Shown here one piece after another: positions 52,617-61,755 of a stretch of 64,000 nt of DNA. Each line of letters begins with the position of its first letter. Position 1 is the stretch's first letter. A program made the translations under genes and the position numbers. The notes beneath the pieces were generated by a model that was not told where the DNA came from, ran no database searches, and saw only the letters and a list, made by a program, of their open reading frames with translations. The stretch spans positions 548,322 to 612,321 of the forward strand of contig NZ_KI392031.1 in NCBI RefSeq assembly GCF_000158475.2, given 5' to 3'. Origin of the DNA: Oxalobacter paraformigenes. Lineage in GTDB: Bacteria > Pseudomonadota > Gammaproteobacteria > Burkholderiales > Burkholderiaceae_D.

Positions 52617-55601
52617 ATGCTGGAAAAATCCGATCCCTTTTCATTTATCAGAAAAATATCGGGCAAGGTGCTGTTGAATGCGTTTTTACTGGTCGCTGTC
52701 CTGGTGATTTTTTTTCGTTTTACCGACAAAAACAGTGACCGTATCCTGTTGCAGAACGAGAACTATATCAAGAGCGCTACTGTGCAGACGTCGCGGCGCC
52801 TGAACGACATGTTCACCAACGCGAAAAATTCCATCGAAACGATCGCTTATCTGTATTCGCAGAATCTCGATTCGCCCCAAAGCGGTCACCGGAATCTGAA
52901 GATACTGACCGGCAGCGGACTGGGCATGTTCGACGCGGTTGAATTTGCCGATAGAAACGGGATCAGCCGGGACAGCGGGGGAAAGACGACGCCGGTTGCC
53001 GGCCGCCGGTATTTCCGGGAAGGCATGCAGGGCAAAGCCGGCATGGATGTCGTTTTTGATTCACCGGTCAACCATGAAAATCTGGTGGTTTTCTACGCGC
53101 CTGTCCGGTACGGGAGCGAGATTGTCGGGGTGCTTCACGGCCATTTCCGCGAAAGGCTGATGACAGAGATCATGACAGCCACTTTTTTCGGCGTCGAGGC
53201 CAGGAGTTTTCTGGTCGGCCCGGATGGGCGGATCGTCGCTTCTTCGGCAAAGGGGTTCGGCTCGGAAAGCATTTTCGATATCTTTCAGGGGCCGGAAAGA
53301 TATCTGGATGAGCCGGTAGCCCGCCGGTTTGCCGACGCTTTTGAAAAGGGACAGTCGTTCAGTTTCCTGTATAACCGGCACAAGGGCGTCGGCAGCGCCT
53401 ATATGGACGGGCTGAAGGATTACGATCTGGCAGTGTTGCAGACGTTTCCGGAAGAAGCCATGACGCTGATGATCGCCAATGCCAACAGGGCGGGCGTCGG
53501 GATGGAAACCGAACTCATTGCGGTCTTTGCGGTGTATGGCCTGCTGATGCTTCTGATGTATTACCGGCAAAGAAGGAAACTGATGGCTGAAAACCGGGAG
53601 ATGGGGTATGTGATCGGCGGCATTACCCAGTTGTTCGACCGTTTCGTTTTGGTGGATTTCGAAAAAGACAGGTATCAGTATCTGGCAGGGACGGGGCCGC
53701 AAGCGGGCGGCATTCCGGTCGAAGGCGATTATTCCGTCCTGAAAGCATTCATGGTGTCGGCGATTACCGATGAGGACGACAGGGCGCATATGGGGGAAGC
53801 GCTGGAGAAGGCCTCCATCCAGCGCCAGATGAAGGGGAACCGATCGGATTTGCGGTTCGAGTACCGGGCCGGGCGGGGCGAGTCCGTCTGGGACATGCTG
53901 AACGTGATCTGCCTGAAACGTATCGATGGCGTGCCGGTTCTGCTGCTTTTCACGCGGCAGGACGTCACGGAAACCAAGGCGGAGCAGTTGCGCAATCACA
54001 TCGCGCTGAAAGAAGCGTTTTTGGCGGCGGAAAACGCCAGTCGCGCCAAGAGCGATTTTCTCTCCAACATGTCGCATGATATCCGCACGCCGATGAATGC
54101 GATCATGGGTATGACGGCTATCGCCGCGATGCATGTGAACGAGCCGGCCTATATTCAGGATTGCCTTGGCAAGATCACGCTGTCAAGCCGGCATCTTTTA
54201 AAGCTGATCAACGATATTCTGGATATGTCCAGGATCGAGAGTGGCAAGGTGTTCCTGGTGGAAGAAACTTTCGTGCTGCCGACAATGGTGGAAGCGCTTC
54301 TGGCGATATCGCTGCCGCAGATCCGGGCCAAAAACCAGCAGCTGAAGGTGCAGATCGCCAATATCGTCCATGAAGAAGTCGTCGGCGACCCGTTGCGATT
54401 GCAGCAGGTTTGCATCAATATCATGGGCAATGCCGTCAAGTTCACACCGGAAGGCGGTCACATTGCCTTGCAGATCACGGAAAAACCGTGCAGTCTGCAC
54501 GGGTTCGGCTGTTATGAATTCGTTTTCGGGGACGACGGCATCGGGATGGAAAAAGAATTTCTCGACCGTATTTTCGAACCGTTTGTGCGGGCCGACAATT
54601 CGCGTGTCCGGAAAGCCGAGGGAACAGGGCTGGGCATGTCGATCGCGCGAAATATCGTCAGGATGATGAATGGCGATATCGAGGTCTGGAGCGAGCCGGG
54701 CAAGGGGTCGCGCTTTACCGTGACCGTGCATCTGAAACTCGGCAGAATCGATGAGGAAGACCTGACGGGGCTGGCGCAGCTTGCCGTTCTCGTGGTAGAC
54801 GACGACCGGCTTGCCTGCGAAAATGCCTGCGCCATCCTGAACGATATCGGCATGGTGTCCGACTGGGTCACCAGCGGGGATGAGGCTATTGCAAAACTGG
54901 TGGAAGCCCGGCGGGCCGCACAGGAGTATTCCGCGGTCATTCTGGACTGGATCATGCCCGGCAAGGACGGGGTGGCCACGGCGCGGGAAATCCGCCGGAA
55001 AATCGGCGGCGCCATCCCGATTATCATTCTTTCGGCCTACGATTGGGCGGATGTGGAACAGGAAGCAAGGGAAGCGGGCGTCAATGCCTTTATTTCCAAG
55101 CCGCTATTCAAGTCGCGGCTGGTTACCGTCCTGAAGCATCTTATACTGGACGAGAAGGCAAACGATATACCGGATCACGGTTTGTTGCGGGAAAAGGACT
55201 ATACCGGCAAAAGGATCCTGCTGGTGGAAGACAATGAGCTGAATATGGAAATTGCGGAAGAACTCATTGGATCGACCGGGGCGTCCGTGGAAAAGGCCTT
55301 TAACGGAAAAGAAGCGGTGGATCGGTTGCTGGAAACGCCGCCGGGCTATTACGGGATGGTTTTGATGGATATACAGATGCCGGACATGAACGGCTATGAG
55401 GCGACAGAAGCCATACGCGCCAGTGGCCGCGCCGATCTGGGAACCCTGCCGATTGTGGCGATGAGTGCCGACGCGTTTGCCGAGGATGTCCAGCGTGCCC
55501 TGAAGTCGGGCATGAGCGATCACTTCGCCAAGCCGGTGGATATCGTGAAATTGCTGGCCGTTCTGGAAAAATGGATGCGGGAAAAAGATCGGGTGGCATG
55601 A
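52617..55601 (+). CDS. Membrane-bound dCache-type hybrid sensor histidine kinase with two receivers (HK3)
   Basis: 994 residues. A helix at about 17-34 and one at about 300-317 flank a 265-residue periplasmic sensor whose order (coiled helix, DAVEFADRNGISRD, YFREGMQGKAG, then FLVGPDGRIVASS) fits a double-Cache ligand-binding domain. A degenerate cytoplasmic PAS-like region follows to about 455. His487 lies in MSHDIRTPMN. HATPase motifs DDGIGM (639) and GTGLGM (669) are intact. REC1 (DDD at 728, Asp777, Lys828) and REC2 (EDN at 871, Asp918 in MDIQMPDMNG, Lys972) are complete. It is a close relative of the kinase at 4173-6443 in the catalytic half. dCache domains often bind amino acids or carboxylates, but the ligand here is unknown. 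No output regulator is linked. Confidence 0.93.
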   Translation: MLEKSDPFSFIRKISGKVLLNAFLLVAVLVIFFRFTDKNSDRILLQNENYIKSATVQTSRRLNDMFTNAKNSIETIAYLYSQNLDSPQSGHRNLKILTGSGLGMFDAVEFADRNGISRDSGGKTTPVAGRRYFREGMQGKAGMDVVFDSPVNHENLVVFYAPVRYGSEIVGVLHGHFRERLMTEIMTATFFGVEARSFLVGPDGRIVASSAKGFGSESIFDIFQGPERYLDEPVARRFADAFEKGQSFSFLYNRHKGVGSAYMDGLKDYDLAVLQTFPEEAMTLMIANANRAGVGMETELIAVFAVYGLLMLLMYYRQRRKLMAENREMGYVIGGITQLFDRFVLVDFEKDRYQYLAGTGPQAGGIPVEGDYSVLKAFMVSAITDEDDRAHMGEALEKASIQRQMKGNRSDLRFEYRAGRGESVWDMLNVICLKRIDGVPVLLLFTRQDVTETKAEQLRNHIALKEAFLAAENASRAKSDFLSNMSHDIRTPMNAIMGMTAIAAMHVNEPAYIQDCLGKITLSSRHLLKLINDILDMSRIESGKVFLVEETFVLPTMVEALLAISLPQIRAKNQQLKVQIANIVHEEVVGDPLRLQQVCINIMGNAVKFTPEGGHIALQITEKPCSLHGFGCYEFVFGDDGIGMEKEFLDRIFEPFVRADNSRVRKAEGTGLGMSIARNIVRMMNGDIEVWSEPGKGSRFTVTVHLKLGRIDEEDLTGLAQLAVLVVDDDRLACENACAILNDIGMVSDWVTSGDEAIAKLVEARRAAQEYSAVILDWIMPGKDGVATAREIRRKIGGAIPIIILSAYDWADVEQEAREAGVNAFISKPLFKSRLVTVLKHLILDEKANDIPDHGLLREKDYTGKRILLVEDNELNMEIAEELIGSTGASVEKAFNGKEAVDRLLETPPGYYGMVLMDIQMPDMNGYEATEAIRASGRADLGTLPIVAMSADAFAEDVQRALKSGMSDHFAKPVDIVKLLAVLEKWMREKDRVA

Positions 55602-56323
55602 CGTGCCCGGAAAGGAAAACGGCCTGCATGGCTTGCCGCTGATGGCGTCGTGCGCCGGATGACGGCAAGGCGACCCGTTTTTCCGTATCCGGCCGTTTTG
55701 TTTTCCGGTTTTTGAAGTCGTCGCGGCGCCGGATTTGTCCGGAAGTCCGCCGCCTTGCTGTCCATTCCGGAAAGCGGGGATAAACACGGCTGGACCGGAA
55801 CGGCGACAGGCCCGGCAAAAGGCCTGCGCAAAATGGCATGTGCCGGCGTTCCTTGACGGTCATGACAGGGGACTGAAAGGGATGCCGGATCCCAAGAAAC
55901 AGGGCGATATGCCGGGCAGTTTGTTTGTTGAAGCAGGGTGCGGTTTTCACTCCGGCTTCCGGAAATGGCAAGGGAACGCGGTTTTCCGAAGGAACCAGTC
56001 TCTGTGCGATGGCGTCCGGAAAAAGCGGAACGCTGACGTTTCCCGTCTGTTTCGAAATCGGTCCGGCCGTGCGGACGAGCCGGAACGGCCCTTGTCCGGT
56101 TTTCCGGACGCCGGTATGAGGGCCCTTGTCTGGCCGGCGGGGAATCGTCCGGACAGGAGCCTTCCAAAAAAACGAAACAGTTTTCAAAGGCTGCCTTAAG
56201 GCGCCGTCTGGCGCCGGTTTGGTAACGGTTTTCCGCTTTTTTGCGGATTTCCCCTCTTTTTGCCCTTTTGGGGCCATCCTGTTTTCCGTTTTTTCCGGCC
56301 GGTCATGAACGTCGCCGGTTTTT
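55602..56323. other. Spacer between convergent genes
   Basis: 722 bases between the ends of the third kinase (plus) and autotransporter 2 (minus). No gene or clear terminator is recognised for either. T-rich runs near 56220-56310 (CGGTTTTCCGCTTTTTTGCGG) could contribute to transcript ends. Confidence 0.35.
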
Positions 56324-59300
56324 TCAGAACGTTATTCCCATTTCCGCCCAGACGATGTGGTCGGTGAAATGGCTGCCGAATTCGCCGTTGTAGCGGATCG
56401 CGCCGGAGGTGTTTCCCCGGGTGAAGCGCACGCCCGCATCGACGGTGCCGGTCGTCCGGTCTTCGGTCAGGTGGGCGGTGTAGCGCTGGCCCATGAAGGT
56501 GAAACCGGAATCGACGTTTCCATCGGCAAGGTTTTGCCGGACGCCGGCTGCGACAGTCGGCCGTATGGCGGTATCGCCGTTTTCGAATTCCCCCGTCCAG
56601 CGCAGGCCGGCGGTGGCATAGACGGCGGAAAAATCGCGGCGTTCGAAATGCAGGTTCATGTCCTGATTGCAGGCCTGTTTCCAGCGGGCTTGCATCGAGG
56701 GATTGCGCATCCGGAGGTACGCAAGGCCGATTTCGGGGGAGAGGCGATGATCTTGCGCCAGATAAAAATCCCAGGCGCTTTTGAGGCTGGCGAAATAGCC
56801 GTATTCGGTACGCTTGTCGGACGCGGCGTCGCCTTCCATGACAAAGTCGTAATCGCTTCGGGAAGCCGTGGCCGTGAGCTGGCCGGAGAGCGTCCATCCG
56901 GGCCGGAGGAAATAGCGCCCGTGGAGGCCGGCCAGCCAGGCACTGGCGTCGGATCGGAGACCGTGGCCTCTGGCGGAGAAACCGGTGTGTTCGAGGCCGG
57001 CATGCCAGCCGAGGCGCAAATCGTTTCCGGCAAGCCGGGTTGCGCCCAGGAGCACGCCTTCGCTGTCGGCCCGGCTGGAGGCGTCGCCGGTAGTGCGGGA
57101 GTGCTGATAGTAGGGCTGGATGAAGAAAGCCCAGTCCGGGGAAGCGACCAGCGCGTCCAGTGAATCGCCGAGCGTGCGGTTCAACAGCCAGAGCCGGGCG
57201 GCGCTACGGTGGACGGTCCCGCTGTTGGCGCCCTGGCCGTGGTTGTCTTCTTCTTTCAGCGACAGGGAAACCTGCTGGTCGAGCGCGCCGGGAGCGCTGC
57301 CGTTGTACAGTTTCGCTTTCAGCATCGGCATGAGGCCGCTAATGATGGCGTCCGGCGTGTCGCTGCCGAGCGCGCCGGCGACCGTTCCGCGATTGTCGAT
57401 CATGTCGGCGACATGGTAGCGTTTGCCGAATTCGAAACCGCTGTCCGCACTGCCGGGGCGCAGGACGAACCGGGTACGGTCGAAGGTGAGGGTGGAACCG
57501 GGGCCGACGCCGAAGGGACGGCTGGCCGGGTCGTTCCAGCGGTTGGGGGAAAGGGCAAGCGTCCAGACGGAAACGGACGCGCTGCCGCTTGCGGTACCGG
57601 TGGTGTTGCCGACCATCAGTTCATGGCTGCCGGGCCCGGTCGTCCACACCCGGCCGGTATTGGAAACGGCCAGGTTTTGGCCGGTGATGGCCATCCCGTG
57701 GGCCGCCTGTCCGGATGTGAGGATCAGGCCCGTGTTCGAGACGGTACTGCTGTTGCCGGCAATGGCGATGCCGGAGGCGGATGCGCCGGACGTCTTGATG
57801 AGTCCGCGGTTGATAACGGATGAGGCGTTGCCGGATATGACGATGGCGTCGCCCCGTCCGCCTTCCGTTTCGATGGCGCCATGGTTGATGATGGCGCTAT
57901 TGGCGCCCGGTGCGTAGACGCCGTATCGGGTGGCGGCCGCGAGGCTCCCGTTGTTGGCAAGCGAGCTGCCGCTTCCGATGATGACGGCATGCCCCCTGCC
58001 GGTTACGATGCGGCCGTTGTTGGTGACACTGGCGTCGTTGCCGGTCACGATGCCCGCGCCTTGCGCGCCCTGTGTGTCGATGGTCCCGTTATTGGCGATG
58101 CTTGCCCCGGCGCCCCCTGCATGGATGCCGTTGGCGGCGTCACCCGTGGTGACGATCTGTCCGCTGTTGCCGATGACGGCGTTTTCGCCGCTGGCAGAAA
58201 TGCCGTGGCTGTTGGCGCCGCCTGTGGCAATGTGGCCGGCATGGATGATATTCGCGCCGCTTCCCCCGGCGGAGATGCCGGTACTGTTGGCGGCCAGTGT
58301 GTCGATGCGGCCGTTTTCCGTCACCTCTACCCTGACGCCGTCGCCGTTTGCCGCAATGCCCTGGCTGCCGGTTCCGGTCGTGCGGATAGTGCCGGACTGG
58401 GTAATGGCGCTGCCGTTGCCGTCAAGGTAAACCGCGGCGCTGTTGTTCCCGCTGGCCAAAACAGTTCCGCTGTTGGCGATGACGGCGCCGTCTTCCTGCG
58501 CGAGAATGCCGAAGGCGGCCTCGCCGGCGGTCGTGATATTGCCGCGGTTGTCGATGCGGTTGTTTTCTCCTGAGAGGTAAATGCCGATGGCGTTGTCGCC
58601 TCCGGTGGAAATCGTGTCGGTATTGGTGACGGCGATGCCGTTGCCGCTGCCGTAGATGGCATGGCTGCCGTCCTGCGTCGTGGTCACGGTTCCGGCATTG
58701 CTGGCGGCGGCGCCGGATTCGAGCCAGATGCCGGTGCCGTCGCGGCCGGTGACGAGCACCTCGCCTGTCTGCGTCACCCGCACGCCGCTTCCCGCTTCGA
58801 TGGCTTCACCGCCATTGCCCGAAACAGTGATGTTTCCGTGATTGGCAAGTGTGGTTCCCGTGCCGAATGCCGTCATGCCCTTGCCGCCCTGGCCGCCGAT
58901 TTCGATCCGGCCCGCGTTGACGACGGCCGCGCCGGTTCCGTTGGCGACCATGCCGCCGTTATAGGGGCCGTCCATGCGGATCAGGCCGGAAGCCGTGTTG
59001 GCCAGGGTGATGTGGTCGCCTTCGGCCGCCATGCCGACGTTGGAGAGGGAGGCGCCGTGGATCGTTCCGTTGTTGGTCAGCGACACGGATTTGACGGCGT
59101 CGCCCGTGTCGCTGGCGTACATGCCTGCCGCGGAAGAGCCGTTTAAGTCGATGGCGCCGTTGTTGATGATGTGGCCGGTGTTGCCGGAAACGGCCATTCC
59201 CCGTCCGCCGCGCTGGTTGATGGCGATGGCGCCGGAAGTGTCGTTTGTCAGGTATGAACCGCTTTTTCCGGTCATGCCGAAGGCGTTTTGGCCGTTGACG

Positions 59301-59617
59301 GTGATGGTTCCGGCGTTGCCGAGCCAGGAATCGGCGCCGGCCTCCATGCCGTTGCCGTAAACGGTAATCGTGCCGTTGTTCTGAAGGTCGAGGTTGTCCG
59401 AACCGTCCCCGAAGGTCGTCCTCATCGTGCCGTTGTTGACGACCTGACCCGTCTGTGCGGCGGCGGGGAAGTTAAAAGACAGGATGGCGAACAGGACTGT
59501 TGCCAGCGCTGTCCGGATTCCCGGAAAAAGGAAAACGGGATGGCGGCGGCCGGGGCTGGACGCGAACGGATGGCGCGGAGACGCAGGCATGGCGGTATCG
59601 GGGCGGCAAGTCGGCAT
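56324..59617 (-). CDS. Autotransporter protein 2 with repetitive beta-helix passenger (1097 aa)
   Basis: An extended signal peptide (residues 1-54) ends in PAAAQ. The passenger (about 55-700) is a run of some 25 degenerate units of about 23 residues, of the form NxGxIxTxGxxAxGIxAxGxxA, the pattern of a right-handed beta-helix. After a linker (FGVGPGSTLTFDRTRFVLRP) and a passenger-end module, a beta-barrel of about 270 residues starts near DWAFFIQPYYQHSRT and ends MGITF, with terminal Phe. It lacks obvious protease motifs, so surface adhesion or aggregation is the likely role by family. Met10 is an alternative start. Neither start has a good ribosome site. It is not similar to autotransporter 1 in the passenger. 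Confidence 0.92.
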   Translation of the reverse strand: MPTCRPDTAMPASPRHPFASSPGRRHPVFLFPGIRTALATVLFAILSFNFPAAAQTGQVVNNGTMRTTFGDGSDNLDLQNNGTITVYGNGMEAGADSWLGNAGTITVNGQNAFGMTGKSGSYLTNDTSGAIAINQRGGRGMAVSGNTGHIINNGAIDLNGSSAAGMYASDTGDAVKSVSLTNNGTIHGASLSNVGMAAEGDHITLANTASGLIRMDGPYNGGMVANGTGAAVVNAGRIEIGGQGGKGMTAFGTGTTLANHGNITVSGNGGEAIEAGSGVRVTQTGEVLVTGRDGTGIWLESGAAASNAGTVTTTQDGSHAIYGSGNGIAVTNTDTISTGGDNAIGIYLSGENNRIDNRGNITTAGEAAFGILAQEDGAVIANSGTVLASGNNSAAVYLDGNGSAITQSGTIRTTGTGSQGIAANGDGVRVEVTENGRIDTLAANSTGISAGGSGANIIHAGHIATGGANSHGISASGENAVIGNSGQIVTTGDAANGIHAGGAGASIANNGTIDTQGAQGAGIVTGNDASVTNNGRIVTGRGHAVIIGSGSSLANNGSLAAATRYGVYAPGANSAIINHGAIETEGGRGDAIVISGNASSVINRGLIKTSGASASGIAIAGNSSTVSNTGLILTSGQAAHGMAITGQNLAVSNTGRVWTTGPGSHELMVGNTTGTASGSASVSVWTLALSPNRWNDPASRPFGVGPGSTLTFDRTRFVLRPGSADSGFEFGKRYHVADMIDNRGTVAGALGSDTPDAIISGLMPMLKAKLYNGSAPGALDQQVSLSLKEEDNHGQGANSGTVHRSAARLWLLNRTLGDSLDALVASPDWAFFIQPYYQHSRTTGDASSRADSEGVLLGATRLAGNDLRLGWHAGLEHTGFSARGHGLRSDASAWLAGLHGRYFLRPGWTLSGQLTATASRSDYDFVMEGDAASDKRTEYGYFASLKSAWDFYLAQDHRLSPEIGLAYLRMRNPSMQARWKQACNQDMNLHFERRDFSAVYATAGLRWTGEFENGDTAIRPTVAAGVRQNLADGNVDSGFTFMGQRYTAHLTEDRTTGTVDAGVRFTRGNTSGAIRYNGEFGSHFTDHIVWAEMGITF

Positions 59618-59743
59618 AAAGGAATACGCGGCTTTTCATGGAAAGCGGGTGCGCGAACGGGCAAGACCGTGAAAAAAGCCGGATGCCGGGGCATCCGGCC
59701 AAGCTTGCCCGGGACAAGGGCAAGCGTGCATCGGTCGGAAAAA

Positions 59744-60412
59744 CTAGTTCATTTTTTTCAACAGGTTTTTGGCCTGCGCGTTGCCGCCCCTGGCCGCTTG
59801 CGCCAGATACTGTTTGGCCATCAGGGAATTCTGTTCCACGCCGATTTCGTAGTAATACATGCGGCCGAGGTAGTTCGCGGCGGTGGCGTCGCCTTTTTTC
59901 GCGGCTTTCTCGAACCAGCTCCGGGCGGTGTCGTAGTTCTGTTTGTGGCCGCCCAGACCGTAGTAATACATGACGCCGGTGGCGGTTTCGGCGGCCGGGT
60001 CGCCGTTTTTGACGCCTTCTTCAAGCGCCCGGCTGTATTCGGCATAGTTTTTGCCGGTCGCCAGCTTCGGATTGCCCATCGCCGTCAGGTTGTCGTAAGC
60101 CCACTGGTCGCCCTGTCTGGCTGCCCTGGTGTACCACCGGGCGGCCTCAGCCAGATCGGGCCGGGTGCCGAAGCCGTGCTGGTACATGATGCCCAGATAG
60201 GTTTCGGCCTGATCGTTGCCGGTTTTGGCGACTTCGGTAAAGCAGGGCAGCGCCTGGGTGTACTGGCTCTGGTTGTAATAGCCGACGCACTGGTTGAGCT
60301 TGCTGTAATGGTCATCGACCTTTTTGGCGGCCAAAGCGTTGCCGGCGAGCATGGCGGACATGGCGGCGATGCCGCAACCGATCAGGGTTTTGGAAAGCAG
60401 TTTGTGTGACAT
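59744..60412 (-). CDS. Exported Sel1-repeat protein (222 aa, five repeats)
   Basis: The signal peptide spans residues 1-28 (SKTLIGCGIAAMSAMLAGNA). The body has five Sel1-like units: ALPCFTEVAKTG, AARWYTRAARQG, a degenerate third (YSRALEEGVKNG), ARSWFEKAAKKG and AKQYLAQAARGG. Two Tyr-rich loops (GVMYYYGLGG, GRMYYYEIGV) are distinctive. Cys at about 42 and 56 could form a disulfide in the periplasm (NQCVGYYN, LPCFTE). It is preceded by GGGAAAAAAC as a weak ribosome site. It lies 126 bp from autotransporter 2 on the same strand. Whether the two are functionally linked is unknown. Confidence 0.88.
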   Translation of the reverse strand: MSHKLLSKTLIGCGIAAMSAMLAGNALAAKKVDDHYSKLNQCVGYYNQSQYTQALPCFTEVAKTGNDQAETYLGIMYQHGFGTRPDLAEAARWYTRAARQGDQWAYDNLTAMGNPKLATGKNYAEYSRALEEGVKNGDPAAETATGVMYYYGLGGHKQNYDTARSWFEKAAKKGDATAANYLGRMYYYEIGVEQNSLMAKQYLAQAARGGNAQAKNLLKKMN

Positions 60413-60636
60413 GTTTTTTCCCGTTTAAAAGTGAATGAAATCGTGCCTTCAAGGATGTGTTTTTTGCAGGATAGGGCAAGGGAAAACGCGTCGTTATGAT
60501 AAATGTTGAGTCTTGCGCAAAAAATGAAGGAAGGGCTTGTCAGGGGGCGGGATTTTGGGCGGGCGAGCGGGCGTTTCGGCCTCCGGGTCTGTTTATGGGA
60601 AAAAAAGAGCATGACAGATCCGGACTGAACGGTTTA

Positions 60637-60668
60637 TTGATTGATTTTTTGTAACTGTATATAGTTAC
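60637..60668 (+). promoter_or_regulatory. hicA promoter overlapped by an 18-bp operator-like palindrome
   Basis: TTGATT (60637-60642) and TATAGT (60660-60665) are 17 nt apart. GTAACT and AGTTAC form a palindrome around GTATAT (60651-60668) that covers the -10. The predicted transcript start falls at or next to the ATG at 60672. HicB antitoxins of this type repress their own operon through such sites. Confidence 0.65.
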
Positions 60669-60671
60669 ACT

Positions 60672-60929
60672 ATGAACAAACGTGAAAAATTGCTGACTAA
60701 AGCTCAAAGAGTTCCTGGCGGATTGTTATTCGATGAACTTGAAACCTTGATGAGGCAGCAAGGTTGGGAATTTGATCGTCAAAAAGGTTCGCATAGAATC
60801 TGGGTTTCTCCCGGAAAAACGGCGGTTCCGCTTCAGCCTGATGGAAAACGGGCCAAAAGCTATCAGGTCAAACAGGTTTTACTGATTCTGGAAAAGGAGA
60901 AAAAACGTCCTGTTCCGGATATGCTATAA
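60672..60929 (+). CDS. hicA: HicA-type mRNA interferase toxin
   Basis: 85 residues, the normal size. The double-stranded-RNA-binding-like HicA fold is clear: LLFDELETLMRQQGWEFDRQKGSHRIW with catalytic His41 in GSHRIW, and a Lys-rich end (SYQVKQVLLILEKEKKR). HicA cleaves mRNA and stops growth when not held by HicB. There is no Shine-Dalgarno before the ATG, and the promoter's predicted start falls almost on it, so the message may be leaderless. That would keep toxin synthesis low. A partner antitoxin gene follows after 88 bp. Confidence 0.9.
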   Translation: MNKREKLLTKAQRVPGGLLFDELETLMRQQGWEFDRQKGSHRIWVSPGKTAVPLQPDGKRAKSYQVKQVLLILEKEKKRPVPDML

Positions 60930-61017
60930 CTGGCGCGGGGATTATAGAGTTGCATCCTTTCAGGGTGCTGGATTGTTATATTTTCGCATCCCTCTGGCGG
61001 GTGCGTGGAAAGAGATG

Positions 61018-61359
61018 ATGGATAAGCGTTTTGATGGATTTTCCGTCCATTTGCATCAGGACGATGAGGGAGCCTGGCTCGCCCATTTTGTGGAACGTCC
61101 GGAAATTTCCGCTTTTGGCGAGTCACCCGAAACGGCCCTGTCCGAATTGGCGATAGCCTGGTGTGCCGTCAAGGCGGTTTATGAAGATAGAGGGATACCG
61201 GTGCCAGTCGCGCCGGCCCGTAAAAATTATTCGGGTTCTTTCAATGTGAGGGTCAGCAAGACGCTCCACCGTTCGCTGGCGATGGAAGCGGCCCGTCAGG
61301 GTGTGTCGCTAAATGCGCTTGTCGCTGCCAAACTGGCTAAAGCGGTCAGGCCGTTTTAA
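61018..61359 (+). CDS. hicB: HicB-type antitoxin with ribbon-helix-helix C-terminus
   Basis: 113 residues from the ATG at 61018, placed eight bases after GGAAAGAG. An adjoining ATG at 61015 and one at 60973 are also in frame. The N-terminal part (DGFSVHLHQDDEGAWLAHF, GESPETALSELAIAW) is the HicB degenerate RNase H-like fold that blocks the toxin. The C-terminal part (FNVRVSKTLHRSLAMEAARQ, GVSLNALVAAKLAKAV) is a ribbon-helix-helix DNA-binding domain that can bind the operator at 60651-60668. The 88-bp gap from hicA is wider than usual and contains an AT-rich patch that may carry its own promoter. Confidence 0.9.
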   Translation: MDKRFDGFSVHLHQDDEGAWLAHFVERPEISAFGESPETALSELAIAWCAVKAVYEDRGIPVPVAPARKNYSGSFNVRVSKTLHRSLAMEAARQGVSLNALVAAKLAKAVRPF

Positions 61360-61755
61360 GGGACAGCCTGCGTTCCCGGAGTGGACGGGCAGGCTTTTTG
61401 TTCCGGCATGCGCACAGGGATTGGAACGGCTCCTGTTTTCAGGCCGGAAAAGATCAGGATTTCCGGTAGCCAGACCGGCCTGGCCGTTTATGAACGGAAG
61501 CGGAAACCGGCCTCTCGAAATCCCGGCTTTTTTTCCGGCAAGTCAGCCGGCTGTACAGCCATGAAAGTTTGTCATCCCCGAACGGTCAAAAACGCTTGCA
61601 AGGAAAATGGGAGCCCATGAACCTTGCAGGGGAACCGTCACCGTTATGCCGGACATGTCTTTGTGACACAAACAGGGTCGTATCAGACCGGATATTCAGG
61701 ATGGCGCCGCAAGAAAAGGCAAGGAAGCGCACGCTCTGCAAAAAACGGATCGGGA
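61360..61755. other. Spacer between hicB and a convergent Sel1 gene
   Basis: 396 bases. No gene is supported and no strong terminator is visible for either convergent gene. CCGGCTGTACAGCC (61547-61560) contains the short palindrome GGCTGTACAGCC. Confidence 0.35.

Noticed and set aside
57881..58573. Valine/alanine-rich frames opposite autotransporter 2
   Set aside because: They arise from antisense of NxG-rich beta-helix repeats. The minus strand carries the complete signal-passenger-barrel layout.
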